DNA from: Vibrio sp. qd031
Lineage (GTDB): Bacteria; Pseudomonadota; Gammaproteobacteria; Enterobacterales; Vibrionaceae
NCBI RefSeq assembly: GCF_002100145.1
Contig: NZ_JXQD01000024.1
Location: forward strand, 312,094 to 376,093
Length of the DNA stretch: 64,000 bases
Direction of reading: 5' to 3'
A program made the position numbers and the translations under genes. Below the pieces are notes generated by a model, which did not search any database, was not told the origin of the DNA, and was given only the letters and a program-made list of their open reading frames with translations. Shown here in pieces: positions 17,597 through 25,787 of this stretch (position 1 is its first letter; every line of letters begins with the position of its first letter).

Positions 17597-19054
17597 ATGA
17601 CCCAACAAGCCAAATTTGTCGAAGGCTCGACCATGAAGCACATCCTCACTATGACTGGTGCCGGGTCAATTGGTTTAATGGCGCTGTTTTTGGTCGATCT
17701 GTTGGACATGATGTTCATCAGTATGCTGGGTCAAGTGGAGCTGGCGGCCGCCATTGGATTCGCGGGTACATTGATGTTTTTTACCACCTCCATTTCTATT
17801 GGCACCTCAATTGCCATGGGGGCCTTGGTCTCAAAAGCTATTGGCGCTAAGCAAACTGACGATGCTCAGCGTCTCGTGACCCACATTTTGTTGAGTGCGT
17901 TTGTCGTCAACTCAATAATGACCGCTGTGGTTATGGCTTACTCACCACAACTGCTTGCTCTTTTAGGCGCAAAAGGCGAAGCCGCCTATTACGCGCAGGC
18001 ATATTTAAATATTCTACTGCCTTCTACTCCGATTATGGCAATGGGAATGGCCTCAGGTGCTGCACTTCGCGCGGCAGGCGATGCGAAGCTTTCTATGTGG
18101 TCCACGCTAATCGGTGGGATCGTCAATGCCGTTTTGGATCCACTGTTTATTTTTGGTTTTGGATGGGGCGTTGAGGGTGCCGCGACCGCCTCGGTCATTT
18201 CCCGCATTACGGTCTTTGTTGTTGCTTTTGCACCGCTCATTCGCGTCCATCATCTGGTTGGGAAGATTGAATGGCGTAAATTGGAGCGAGACCTTAGGCC
18301 GATCTTTGCTATTGCGTTACCGGCGATATTAACCAATACCGCGACCCCCATTGGCAATGCCATCGTCACTTCCAGTATTGCGGAATATGGAGAAAACTAT
18401 GTGGCGGGAATCGCAGTGATCGGTCGGGTTACTCCGGTAGCATTCGCTTTAATATTTGCGCTTTCTGGAGCGGTAGGTCCGATCATTGGTCAAAACTATG
18501 GTGCGGAGCGCATCGATCGAGTTAACGATACCTTAAAGAACTCACTCATTGTCACGGGGGTCTACTGCACTGTTGTCAGTTTATTTCTCTATCTATTGCA
18601 GGGCCTGATCATTAACAGCTTTAGCCTAACCGGTGACGCCGCTACTGTCATTGTGGTCTTTTGCTCTGTGGTGGCGTTTACTTTCATTTTTAATGGCGTT
18701 CAATTTGTTGCCAACGCATCGTTCAACAACTTAGGCAAACCTCTCTACTCAACCTTTCTAAACATGAGTAAAGCCACCTTAGGAACCCTGCCATTTGTTT
18801 ACTTTGGGTCGCAGTGGTTTGGCGCTCTTGGGGTTATTTATGGGCAAGCTTTGGGCAATGTGGTGTTTGGAGTTTTGGCGTACCTATTACTCAAAAAACA
18901 CATCACTTCTCTATTCACTGAGCAGACGATTAAACAGCAACAATCTGATGACATTACCCTTCAACCTGTATGCATGCAGCCGTTTTGCTCTCATGATGCG
19001 ATGGTCGTAGACGAGCTTCCTAAAGAAGCCGAACTGCTGTCAGAAAACAAGTAG
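17597..19054 (+). CDS. MATE-family multidrug/organic cation exporter
   Basis: A 485-residue integral membrane protein with about 12 membrane helices arranged as two MatE repeats. Motifs visible are ISIGTSIAMGALVSKAIGA in repeat one (about residues 74-92), GDAKLSMWSTLIGGIVNAVLDP before the third helix pair, and ALSGAVGPIIGQNYGAER in repeat two. MATE carriers export cationic drugs in exchange for Na+ or H+. The last 50 residues are hydrophilic with Cys/His (CMQPFCSHD), a cytoplasmic tail longer than usual. The gene is followed by a terminator-like hairpin and then a BCCT carrier in the same direction. Confidence 0.88.
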   Translation: MTQQAKFVEGSTMKHILTMTGAGSIGLMALFLVDLLDMMFISMLGQVELAAAIGFAGTLMFFTTSISIGTSIAMGALVSKAIGAKQTDDAQRLVTHILLSAFVVNSIMTAVVMAYSPQLLALLGAKGEAAYYAQAYLNILLPSTPIMAMGMASGAALRAAGDAKLSMWSTLIGGIVNAVLDPLFIFGFGWGVEGAATASVISRITVFVVAFAPLIRVHHLVGKIEWRKLERDLRPIFAIALPAILTNTATPIGNAIVTSSIAEYGENYVAGIAVIGRVTPVAFALIFALSGAVGPIIGQNYGAERIDRVNDTLKNSLIVTGVYCTVVSLFLYLLQGLIINSFSLTGDAATVIVVFCSVVAFTFIFNGVQFVANASFNNLGKPLYSTFLNMSKATLGTLPFVYFGSQWFGALGVIYGQALGNVVFGVLAYLLLKKHITSLFTEQTIKQQQSDDITLQPVCMQPFCSHDAMVVDELPKEAELLSENK

Positions 19055-19063
19055 TTAGCAGCT

Positions 19064-19101
19064 AAAAAATAGGGATACCTCGCGTTATCGGGCTATTTTT
19101 G
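19064..19101. terminator. Terminator-like hairpin after the MATE gene
   Basis: AAAAATAG (19065-19072) pairs with CTATTTTT (19093-19100), with an inner GATA/TATC helix; the T-rich right arm provides the U tract on the plus strand. Confidence 0.7.
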
Positions 19102-19264
19102 CTAGACTTTGGTCGCATTTATAACACAGCGCTCTTCTTTTTTTAGCGGCATTCATACGCACTTTCCTGATCATCGATTAGTTATTATTGACCATTTACT
19201 GCCAGTAACGGGTTGCTTGCGTATTGCTTTTTACCGCTCTATTAGAAGAGACCATAAGGCATAT

Positions 19265-20845
19265 ATGACTAAAGGAATTGATAAATATAGCATTGACAGC
19301 ACCGACTACACAGTGGGTCGCGACAATGTGCAAAAATGGGGATTTGATGTTCATAATCCTGTTTTCGGTATCAGTGCAGGACTTATCATCCTGTTTTTGA
19401 TCGCCACCATGCTAGCGGATGCTGAAACCGCTAAAAGTGCACTTGATGGTATTAAGTGGGCCATCATCGATCGTTTTGATTGGCTGTTCATCAGTGCCGG
19501 CAACATCTTTGTGGTGTTCTGTGTACTCTTAATCCTCTCACCGTTTGGTAAGATCCGCCTAGGTGGACAAAGCGCTACTGCTGAATACTCTTACTTCTCA
19601 TGGCTGTCGATGTTGTTTGCCGCAGGGATGGGTATTGGTCTTATGTTCTGGAGTGTGGCTGAGCCAGCGGCTTACTACACCGGTTGGTATGAAACACCAC
19701 TGGGTGTTGAAGCTAATACACCAGAAGCGGCAAAACTGGCCATGGCAGCAACCATGTACCACTGGGGTCTTCACCCGTGGGCTATTTACGGTGTTGTAGC
19801 TCTGTCTCTTGCTTTCTTTACCTACAATAAAGGGTTACCGCTCTCTATTCGCTCTATTTTCTACCCTATTCTTGGCGATCGTGCTTGGGGTTGGGCAGGA
19901 CACATTGTGGATATCCTTGCAGTCATTGCCACACTATTTGGTTTGGCCACTTCGCTTGGCCTAGGCGCACAACAAGCGGCAAGTGGTATTCAACATGTCT
20001 TTGGTATTGATGCCGGACTCTCATCTCAAGTTATTGTGATCACGGTGGTGACACTGCTGGCGGTGATCTCTGTAATGCGCGGCATCGATGGCGGCGTAAA
20101 AGTGATCAGTAACATCAATATGGTCGTCGCCGTCCTCTTAATGACCTTAGTATTGGTCATTGGCTTCAGTGTCGCTGTACCTGCTATTCCAGCAACGTTA
20201 ATGGGCTACTTTGAATATTTGCTGCCATTAAGTAACCCATTTGGCCGCGAAGATGAAGCTTGGTTCCAAGGCTGGACGGTCTTCTATTGGGCTTGGTGGG
20301 TGTCTTGGTCCCCATTTGTCGGCATGTTCATTGCTCGTGTATCAAAAGGCCGTACGGTTCGTGAGTTCTTAACCGCGGTTCTGATTGTACCGACGCTGTT
20401 TACGCTTATTTGGATGTCTACGTTTGGTAGCTTGGCGATTGATCAGGTGGTTAACGAAGTCGGTACGTTGGGCGAAAAAGGCTTAACTGATGTGTCACTA
20501 GCGATGTTCCAGATGTTCGACGCTTTGCCGTTGGGTAACATGCTATCTATTGTGGCGATTGTTCTGGTATTGGTGTTCTTTATCACCTCGTCTGATTCTG
20601 GCTCGTTGGTGATCGACAGCATTACTGCTGGCGGTAAAGTGGACGCACCAATCATGCAACGCATGTTCTGGGCATTCATTGAAGGCGCAATTGCCATTGC
20701 ACTGTTGTGGATTGGCGGCGCAGAAGCCGTTCAAGCAATCCAAGCGGGCGCAATTTCTACGGCATTACCGTTTATCTTCATTCTACTGCTGATGTGCGTC
20801 AGCTTGCTTCTTGGCATGCGCACCGAAATGCAAAAACTGAAGTAA
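19265..20845 (+). CDS. BCCT-family betaine/choline/carnitine transporter
   Basis: Imports quaternary ammonium osmolytes with Na+ or H+. I start it at the ATG giving MTKGIDKYSIDS (19265, 526 residues, normal for the family); the frame is open to 19109 but the added residues look non-coding. Twelve membrane helices are expected; the BCCT signature helix is visible as WTVFYWAWWVSWSPFVGMFIAR split around residue 340, followed by RGRTVREF-like KGRTVREF. The glycine-rich helix AGMGIGLMFWSVAEP (about residue 122) is the substrate/Na+ region; Met in GMGIG suggests a Na+-coupled betaine-type carrier. The C-terminus is short, so osmosensing by a long tail is unlikely. It complements betIBA at 1.6-5.2 kb. 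Confidence 0.92.
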   Translation: MTKGIDKYSIDSTDYTVGRDNVQKWGFDVHNPVFGISAGLIILFLIATMLADAETAKSALDGIKWAIIDRFDWLFISAGNIFVVFCVLLILSPFGKIRLGGQSATAEYSYFSWLSMLFAAGMGIGLMFWSVAEPAAYYTGWYETPLGVEANTPEAAKLAMAATMYHWGLHPWAIYGVVALSLAFFTYNKGLPLSIRSIFYPILGDRAWGWAGHIVDILAVIATLFGLATSLGLGAQQAASGIQHVFGIDAGLSSQVIVITVVTLLAVISVMRGIDGGVKVISNINMVVAVLLMTLVLVIGFSVAVPAIPATLMGYFEYLLPLSNPFGREDEAWFQGWTVFYWAWWVSWSPFVGMFIARVSKGRTVREFLTAVLIVPTLFTLIWMSTFGSLAIDQVVNEVGTLGEKGLTDVSLAMFQMFDALPLGNMLSIVAIVLVLVFFITSSDSGSLVIDSITAGGKVDAPIMQRMFWAFIEGAIAIALLWIGGAEAVQAIQAGAISTALPFIFILLLMCVSLLLGMRTEMQKLK

Positions 20846-20853
20846 ACAAGACC

Positions 20854-20871
20854 TATGGCGTTAAAGCCATA
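20854..20871. terminator. Hairpin at the convergent end of the BCCT and exonuclease genes
   Basis: TATGGC (20854-20859) pairs with GCCATA (20866-20871), starting 8 bases after the BCCT stop and overlapping the exonuclease stop codon. A second perfect stem, TTGCTCAC/GTGAGCAA at 20885-20910, lies inside the last codons of the exonuclease gene and follows the BCCT transcript. Neither has a T run. Confidence 0.35.
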
Positions 20872-21589
20872 AGTCTGAGACAGGTTGCTCACTATCAAAA
20901 TGGTGAGCAATCTGTGCTTGCAAAAGCTCTGCCGTTGCAATGGCATCAATCAACGCATGGTGAGGAGTATAAGCAGGCAACCCATATCGAGTGCGACTTT
21001 TTCCAAGACGTATTGACTGTCTTTTCTTCCCTTTTAGTCGATTCCACAACCCGCCAGTCTCGGCATGCTGAATAAGCGCTTCTAGCTCAAGTGTATCGAG
21101 CAACGGAAACTCTAAACCATCCTTCACTCGCAACTCCAACTCTTTGCTTAAAAACGCCCGCTCAATAAATCGATAGTGCACCACCATAATATGCCCTGAC
21201 ATCGTTTGAATAAGCTCGTCCATGATCACACCAAAGTCGGGAGCTTGTCTTACATCGCTATGTGTAATGCCGTGTATCACAACCGACTCATCACCAATTT
21301 TCTGATGTGGTTTGAGCGTCCAGTGTTTGGCTTGATTGAGATAGACACGATTCAGATCAAATGGCACAACGCCTATGCTAATAATTTCATCATTGTGAGG
21401 ATCAAGTCCTGTGGTCTCAAAATCCATCGCCATAAAACGAACTTCGCTCAAGGGCGTTGTAAGAGAAGGTATGGCCGTTTGATAATAATCCATAATCGCT
21501 GGGTATTGGCTCGTTTTTGATAACGCCCTAAATCGCGCTGGCCAATCTATTGCCGTACCTGGGACATTTAATCGCATACTCACACTCAC
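20861..21589 (-). CDS. DEDDh-type 3'-5' exonuclease
   Basis: A 242-residue protein of the DnaQ-like fold. Exo I is MAMDFETTGLDPHNDEII (about residues 52-69, with Asp and Glu metal ligands) and Exo III is HHALIDAIATAE (about 209-220, His and Asp). The Exo II segment reads VHYRFIERAF where classical members have H-N-x-x-FD, so Glu takes the usual Asp place, which I believe is usual in this subfamily. The 50-residue N-terminal extension is helical. Its ATG overlaps the stop of the upstream gene by 4 bp (ATGA type); the two form a conserved pair in Vibrio and relatives. RNA or DNA substrate is unknown. Confidence 0.85.
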   Translation of the reverse strand: MSVSMRLNVPGTAIDWPARFRALSKTSQYPAIMDYYQTAIPSLTTPLSEVRFMAMDFETTGLDPHNDEIISIGVVPFDLNRVYLNQAKHWTLKPHQKIGDESVVIHGITHSDVRQAPDFGVIMDELIQTMSGHIMVVHYRFIERAFLSKELELRVKDGLEFPLLDTLELEALIQHAETGGLWNRLKGKKRQSIRLGKSRTRYGLPAYTPHHALIDAIATAELLQAQIAHHFDSEQPVSDLWL

Positions 21590-23460
21590 TGAAAACTGTT
21601 GTTAGCGGTGTATCGATATTTCAGAAAGTTCTGAGCTCGACTTAAAATTTGGAACGCGTCTTTTAGATTGCGTCGATCAAACTCCGATACATTATCGGGC
21701 TCAATATTGTTATCGGGATCAATCTGTTGTTCAACATCGAGTGCTTGGTGACGGATCCGTACCATGGCGATAAATTCCATCGCATCGCGTAAATCCTGGG
21801 CTTTACTTTCTGGCAGCAATTTCGCCTCTTCAATATCGTCCAAGCGTTCAAAGCTGTTGGTGGCGTACGAACCAATCGCAAGCGCATGCACGCGGATCAG
21901 ATCAGCCAGTGGCGCGGTGCCGCGGCGTTTTAGATTAATCGAGTTTTTATGCTGGCCGTCTTTTTCCATAACGAAGCTCTTAAAAAAGCCCAGAGGTGGC
22001 GTTCGATTTAGCGCATTACGTGCCAAGCAAGCTAAGAATTTCTTATTATCTTTGGCGCGGCGAACGATAAATCGATTCAACCTGTCTGCCCATTTGGTTC
22101 GCCCATAAACGCCTTGCAGATCAAAGAATATTGACGCATTGAGCAGAGCTTTAGGGTTAGGGTTATCGATCCAATCACTAAAGCACGCTTCCCATTCATC
22201 GCACGTCATGCGCCAATCAGGGTTGCTGGCCATGATATCACCGGTGCAATAGGTGTAACCGCATCGATCCAAACCATCACACACGTAATTAGCTAACTGC
22301 TCAAAATACGCGCCATGCACAGCAGGATCGTAGCTGTTATCGAGCATAACCGCATTATCTTGGTCAGTCACAATCAACTGCTCGTCTCGTCCCATCGATC
22401 CCAGGGCGAGGAAGCAAAATGGAATGGGGGATTCGCCTAACTCATCGATCGCCAGCTCTATAATTCGTTGCTTAAAGCTGCGTCCAATGACCGACATCGC
22501 ACTGCCGACCATATGTGCATTTGCGTCCTCATTGACCAAACGCACAAAACTGTCTTTTACCTGATTAGACAAAATCGCCAAATCATCGATGGATTGCTGC
22601 TGATAAATGGTGTTCACCAAAAGCAGTGAGTTCTGAGATTCATAGCGAATAATGTCGGTGGTTTCGATGATCCCAATCGGCTGTTTATCTTTGAGTACCG
22701 GTAAGTGGTGAACGTGATGCTGTAACATCGTCAACATGGCTTCATAAACGTAAGCATTGTGATCTAATGTCATGACTTCGGTCGTCATGACATTAACAAC
22801 AGGTTGATCGACGTCGAGATTTCTTGCCAGCACACGAGTACATAAATCCCTGTCGGTCACAATGCCAATCAGTTGATTCTCTTCATCCTCTTCTGGATCC
22901 ATGACCAATACCGAAGAGACACTCTCTTCGGCCATCTTAATGGCTACATTTTGAATGCTTTCGCTTTTATTCACTTGAGCCACTTCACCCGTGAGTAATT
23001 TTCTTACTTTAGACGTGGTGAGATCGTTTTGCTCATTGGCTTCCGATACGGTATTACGCAGGCGGGCAGAATCTTCTACCGCCATAAAGTCAGCAAAATT
23101 ATCGCTGCTTTCGTAAAGCTCTAAAAAGACTTTTTCGGGTACACAGTACAGCAGTGAATCTTCAATAGCACTGGCCGGGAATCTCACACGGTTGTTGGTC
23201 AGTAACCCCATTTGTCCAAATATCGCCCCTTCATCGAGACGATTGTAAAGCTCACCATTACGACGATAAATTTCGACTGCACCACTGCGCACCACATACA
23301 GATCGTGAATAGACTCACCCAGCTTAACAATGGGGGTGCCTTTACGATAATAAGAGATCTCAATTTGGCTGATTACTGTGGTGAGAATATCCTCTTCCAG
23401 CTCTGAAAACGGCGGGTGCTGAATGAGAAAATTGTGGATTTCTATGAGCTCGGGTTCCAT
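21586..23460 (-). CDS. cNMP-binding/CBS/DUF294 nucleotidyltransferase-like signalling protein
   Basis: A 624-residue soluble multidomain protein. Order: a cyclic-nucleotide-binding domain (about residues 10-125, PIVKLGESIHDLYVVRSGAVEIY and a GAIFGQMGLL loop), two CBS repeats (about 160-275, ending HHLPVLKDKQPIGIIETTDI), then a DUF294 nucleotidyltransferase-like domain with LALGSMGRDEQLIVTDQDNAVM (the GSxGR...TDxD signature) and a C-terminal DUF294_C helical domain. The start is the ATG giving MEPELIEIHN (23460); an upstream ATG (23484) would add MKRKRWRT. It resembles GlnD-type regulators. Such pairs often sit with an acetate symporter, which is not here. Confidence 0.88.
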   Translation of the reverse strand: MEPELIEIHNFLIQHPPFSELEEDILTTVISQIEISYYRKGTPIVKLGESIHDLYVVRSGAVEIYRRNGELYNRLDEGAIFGQMGLLTNNRVRFPASAIEDSLLYCVPEKVFLELYESSDNFADFMAVEDSARLRNTVSEANEQNDLTTSKVRKLLTGEVAQVNKSESIQNVAIKMAEESVSSVLVMDPEEDEENQLIGIVTDRDLCTRVLARNLDVDQPVVNVMTTEVMTLDHNAYVYEAMLTMLQHHVHHLPVLKDKQPIGIIETTDIIRYESQNSLLLVNTIYQQQSIDDLAILSNQVKDSFVRLVNEDANAHMVGSAMSVIGRSFKQRIIELAIDELGESPIPFCFLALGSMGRDEQLIVTDQDNAVMLDNSYDPAVHGAYFEQLANYVCDGLDRCGYTYCTGDIMASNPDWRMTCDEWEACFSDWIDNPNPKALLNASIFFDLQGVYGRTKWADRLNRFIVRRAKDNKKFLACLARNALNRTPPLGFFKSFVMEKDGQHKNSINLKRRGTAPLADLIRVHALAIGSYATNSFERLDDIEEAKLLPESKAQDLRDAMEFIAMVRIRHQALDVEQQIDPDNNIEPDNVSEFDRRNLKDAFQILSRAQNFLKYRYTANNSFQ

Positions 23461-23552
23461 TGTGCGCCACCTTTTTCTTTTCATTGTACGGCAAGGCTTG
23501 AGGCTTGCCTACAGCAAAGCTCATAGCGGTAAATCTCGATGAGGGATTGCTC

Positions 23553-23575
23553 AAAGGATCGCCAAAAGATCCTTT
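23553..23575. repeat. Inverted repeat upstream of imuA
   Basis: AAAGGATC (23553-23560) and GATCCTTT (23568-23575) form a perfect 8-bp stem with loop GCCAAAA, about 32 bases before the LexA box. It has a short T run on the plus strand and may block transcripts entering the SOS cassette. Confidence 0.4.
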
Positions 23576-23604
23576 TCCACTTGCATCCAAAAATGCATCC
23601 AATA

Positions 23605-23624
23605 TACTGTATGTATATACAGCT
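23605..23624. promoter_or_regulatory. LexA (SOS) box of imuA-imuB-dnaE2
   Basis: The segment TACTGTATGTATATACAGCT (23605-23624) contains CTGT-N8-ACAG with an alternating TA core, close to the enterobacterial/Vibrio LexA consensus. It ends 20 bp before the imuA ATG, so LexA bound here would cover the promoter. Confidence 0.92.
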
Positions 23625-23643
23625 ATCTTAGTGGCCGATACCA

Positions 23644-24342
23644 ATGAACAGCAACCTACAAGCTCTGCATAATAAGCAATTGATTTGGAAAGGAACCCAC
23701 ACTCAACCTAAAGTCGAGACCTCACTATCAGGCTTTGACTCCTTGGATCAACAGTTAGGTGGATGGCCTAAAACAGGGCTCACTGAAGTACGATCGCCCA
23801 TCAGTATTGGCGAATTACGCCTATTAACACCTTTTTTGCAACAGCAAGCCAAAGAAGGGCTGATCGTTTTTATTAACCCCCCTGCTGAAATAAGCAGCCA
23901 GTACTTGGCTTACCATCAAATTCCAATATCTCAAGTGATGGTGCTCACGCCAGAAAAAGAGAACGGCGCCTTATGGGCCGCGGAGCAATGCCTAAAAAGC
24001 GGCGCCTGCAAAACCGTCATGTTGTGGCACCCAGAGCTCGAAATTCATCAGGCTAAACGCTTGCAAGTTGCCAGCGAGACCGGACAGTGTGCGCATTTTG
24101 TTTTTCCTCAAAACAATCACGCGCTATCGCTGCCTATTCCTCTATCGATCGAGCTTTCCAGCCACCAACATGGTATACAAGTGACGGTGACCAAACGAAA
24201 AGGCGGGTGGAGCCCAACACCATTTATCGTCGATATGCGACAAACTTGGCACTACGTGGCGCAGCAAGAAAAGCGCCTTGCAAGCCGTACCACCATGGGC
24301 GAAGTGGTTCATTTCCCTCGTCAATGGCAACACCGCGCCTAA
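23644..24342 (+). CDS. imuA: Translesion-synthesis accessory protein ImuA
   Basis: A 232-residue RecA-related/SulA-like protein, first gene of the SOS mutagenesis cassette. It has the family opening around SGFDSLDQQLGGWPKTGLTEV (residues 29-48), which corresponds to the RecA core start but lacks a canonical Walker A motif, as in ImuA. It is thought to help recruit ImuB and DnaE2 to stalled forks together with RecA. The ATG lies 20 bp after the LexA box; imuB follows after 15 bp, so the three genes should be one DNA-damage-induced operon. Confidence 0.88.
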   Translation: MNSNLQALHNKQLIWKGTHTQPKVETSLSGFDSLDQQLGGWPKTGLTEVRSPISIGELRLLTPFLQQQAKEGLIVFINPPAEISSQYLAYHQIPISQVMVLTPEKENGALWAAEQCLKSGACKTVMLWHPELEIHQAKRLQVASETGQCAHFVFPQNNHALSLPIPLSIELSSHQHGIQVTVTKRKGGWSPTPFIVDMRQTWHYVAQQEKRLASRTTMGEVVHFPRQWQHRA

Positions 24343-24357
24343 CCGCGCTCAACGCTC

Positions 24358-25779
24358 ATGACTTTGTGGCTTTATCTTTACTTTCCTTGCCTGCAACTCG
24401 ACACTCTGTACTCGCAACAGCCCGAGTCGAGTGACGATGTGCAGCCGATCGCTATTGTGGATAAGCATCAGATTGTCCAGCTCAACAACGCCGCAACAGA
24501 GCTCGGAATTGAAGTTGGAATGGGGCTGGCCACCGCTGCCTCGCTGTGTCACAACTTGCAAGTGCTCCCCTACCAACAAGAGATTGAAGAAACCAAACTG
24601 AATGAAATTGCTCAGTGGCTCTACTTAAAAGCCGCCGATATTACGTTGTTTTCTCCCAAGGGACTGCTACTCAAAGTGAGTAATATGCTCACTTTGTATC
24701 AATCCCTAGAAGGCTATTGGAACGCGTTAACTCAGCACCTAAACACCCTAAATGTCAGTTATCACTTTGCGAGTGGGTTCTCTCCATTTTGCGCCAAGTT
24801 ACTGGCTCAACAGCAACTTGACCGTTTACTCAGTGATCGCCAAGCATTACTGGATGAGTTGCAACGATACCCTTTAGCCTGCAGTGAACTCGACAGCAAA
24901 ACCGTCGATAAACTCAATCGTGTCGGCGTCACCAGTTTGGCTGAACTGTTGGCGCTCAATATCACCGAAATTGCGCGTCGATTCGACATTCACTTAGTCA
25001 ACTATGTAGGCAGACTCACCGGTCGCTTCCATCACCCACTCACGCTCTATCACCCGCCGCTGCACTTTGAGCGCCACCTAGAGCTGCTGTACGAACTCGA
25101 CAATGTCGCTTGGCTTGAAAAACCGCTCGCCAAACTGCTGACTCAATTAGAGCAGCATTTGCGACTGCGCGATCAACTGGCGTTTGAATTAAAGCTCACT
25201 CTGCATCAACGAGATACAGCACCGCAGAGTATCCATTTTCACTCAGCAAAAGGGGAATACCGTTTACTCCAGTGGCAAACATTATCAGCGCTAACCTTAG
25301 AAAACCTTAAGTTGGAGGCACCTGTCACGGCGATCACTTTATCCACTGTGCGCGTCGATCTAAACCAAGCCCTTAGCCAAGATCTATTTGATGGCGAGCA
25401 AGGCGCACTCAGCGCGCAAGAGCTTATCTCTATACTTTCAGCCAAATTAGGAGACGATCACGTCAGTCTGCTTGAGCAAAGTGACGACCCTCGCCCAGAA
25501 TATGCCACGCTCTATCGCCCGGCGCTGCACGGCTCAGGCAAGCTCGATACCGACAGGTTAACCCCTTTATTAACTCGACCAAGCTTACTCCTACCCAGCC
25601 CCGTGCCACTGCAACATCAAGTCAGTATTGTCAGTGGCCCCGAGCGCATACAGACCGGATGGTGGGATAACCACGCCATTAGCCGCGATTACTTTATAGC
25701 CCAAGATCCGCAAGGACGCTGGCTATGGGTGTATCGAACACCTTCGCAGCAATGGTATTTGCACGGCTTATTTAGCTAG
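24358..25779 (+). CDS. imuB: Y-family polymerase-like protein ImuB
   Basis: A 473-residue Y-family polymerase homologue that acts as the beta-clamp-binding hub of the ImuA-ImuB-DnaE2 mutasome and is considered catalytically inactive. The N-terminus MTLWLYLYFPCLQLDTL lacks the D-x-D acidic start of active enzymes. The palm/fingers region contains GIEVGMGLATAASLCHNL (about residues 49-66) and the little-finger-like segment follows the helix-hairpin VGVTSLAELLALNITEIARRF (about 188-208). The C-terminal domain ends YLHGLFS. It is spaced 8 bp from dnaE2. Confidence 0.9.
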   Translation: MTLWLYLYFPCLQLDTLYSQQPESSDDVQPIAIVDKHQIVQLNNAATELGIEVGMGLATAASLCHNLQVLPYQQEIEETKLNEIAQWLYLKAADITLFSPKGLLLKVSNMLTLYQSLEGYWNALTQHLNTLNVSYHFASGFSPFCAKLLAQQQLDRLLSDRQALLDELQRYPLACSELDSKTVDKLNRVGVTSLAELLALNITEIARRFDIHLVNYVGRLTGRFHHPLTLYHPPLHFERHLELLYELDNVAWLEKPLAKLLTQLEQHLRLRDQLAFELKLTLHQRDTAPQSIHFHSAKGEYRLLQWQTLSALTLENLKLEAPVTAITLSTVRVDLNQALSQDLFDGEQGALSAQELISILSAKLGDDHVSLLEQSDDPRPEYATLYRPALHGSGKLDTDRLTPLLTRPSLLLPSPVPLQHQVSIVSGPERIQTGWWDNHAISRDYFIAQDPQGRWLWVYRTPSQQWYLHGLFS

Positions 25780-25787
25780 AGATCGCC

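Noticed and set aside
23490..23509. GGCAAG/CTTGCC pair upstream of imuA
   Set aside because: Short with mismatches in the inner bases; not supported as a terminator or operator.
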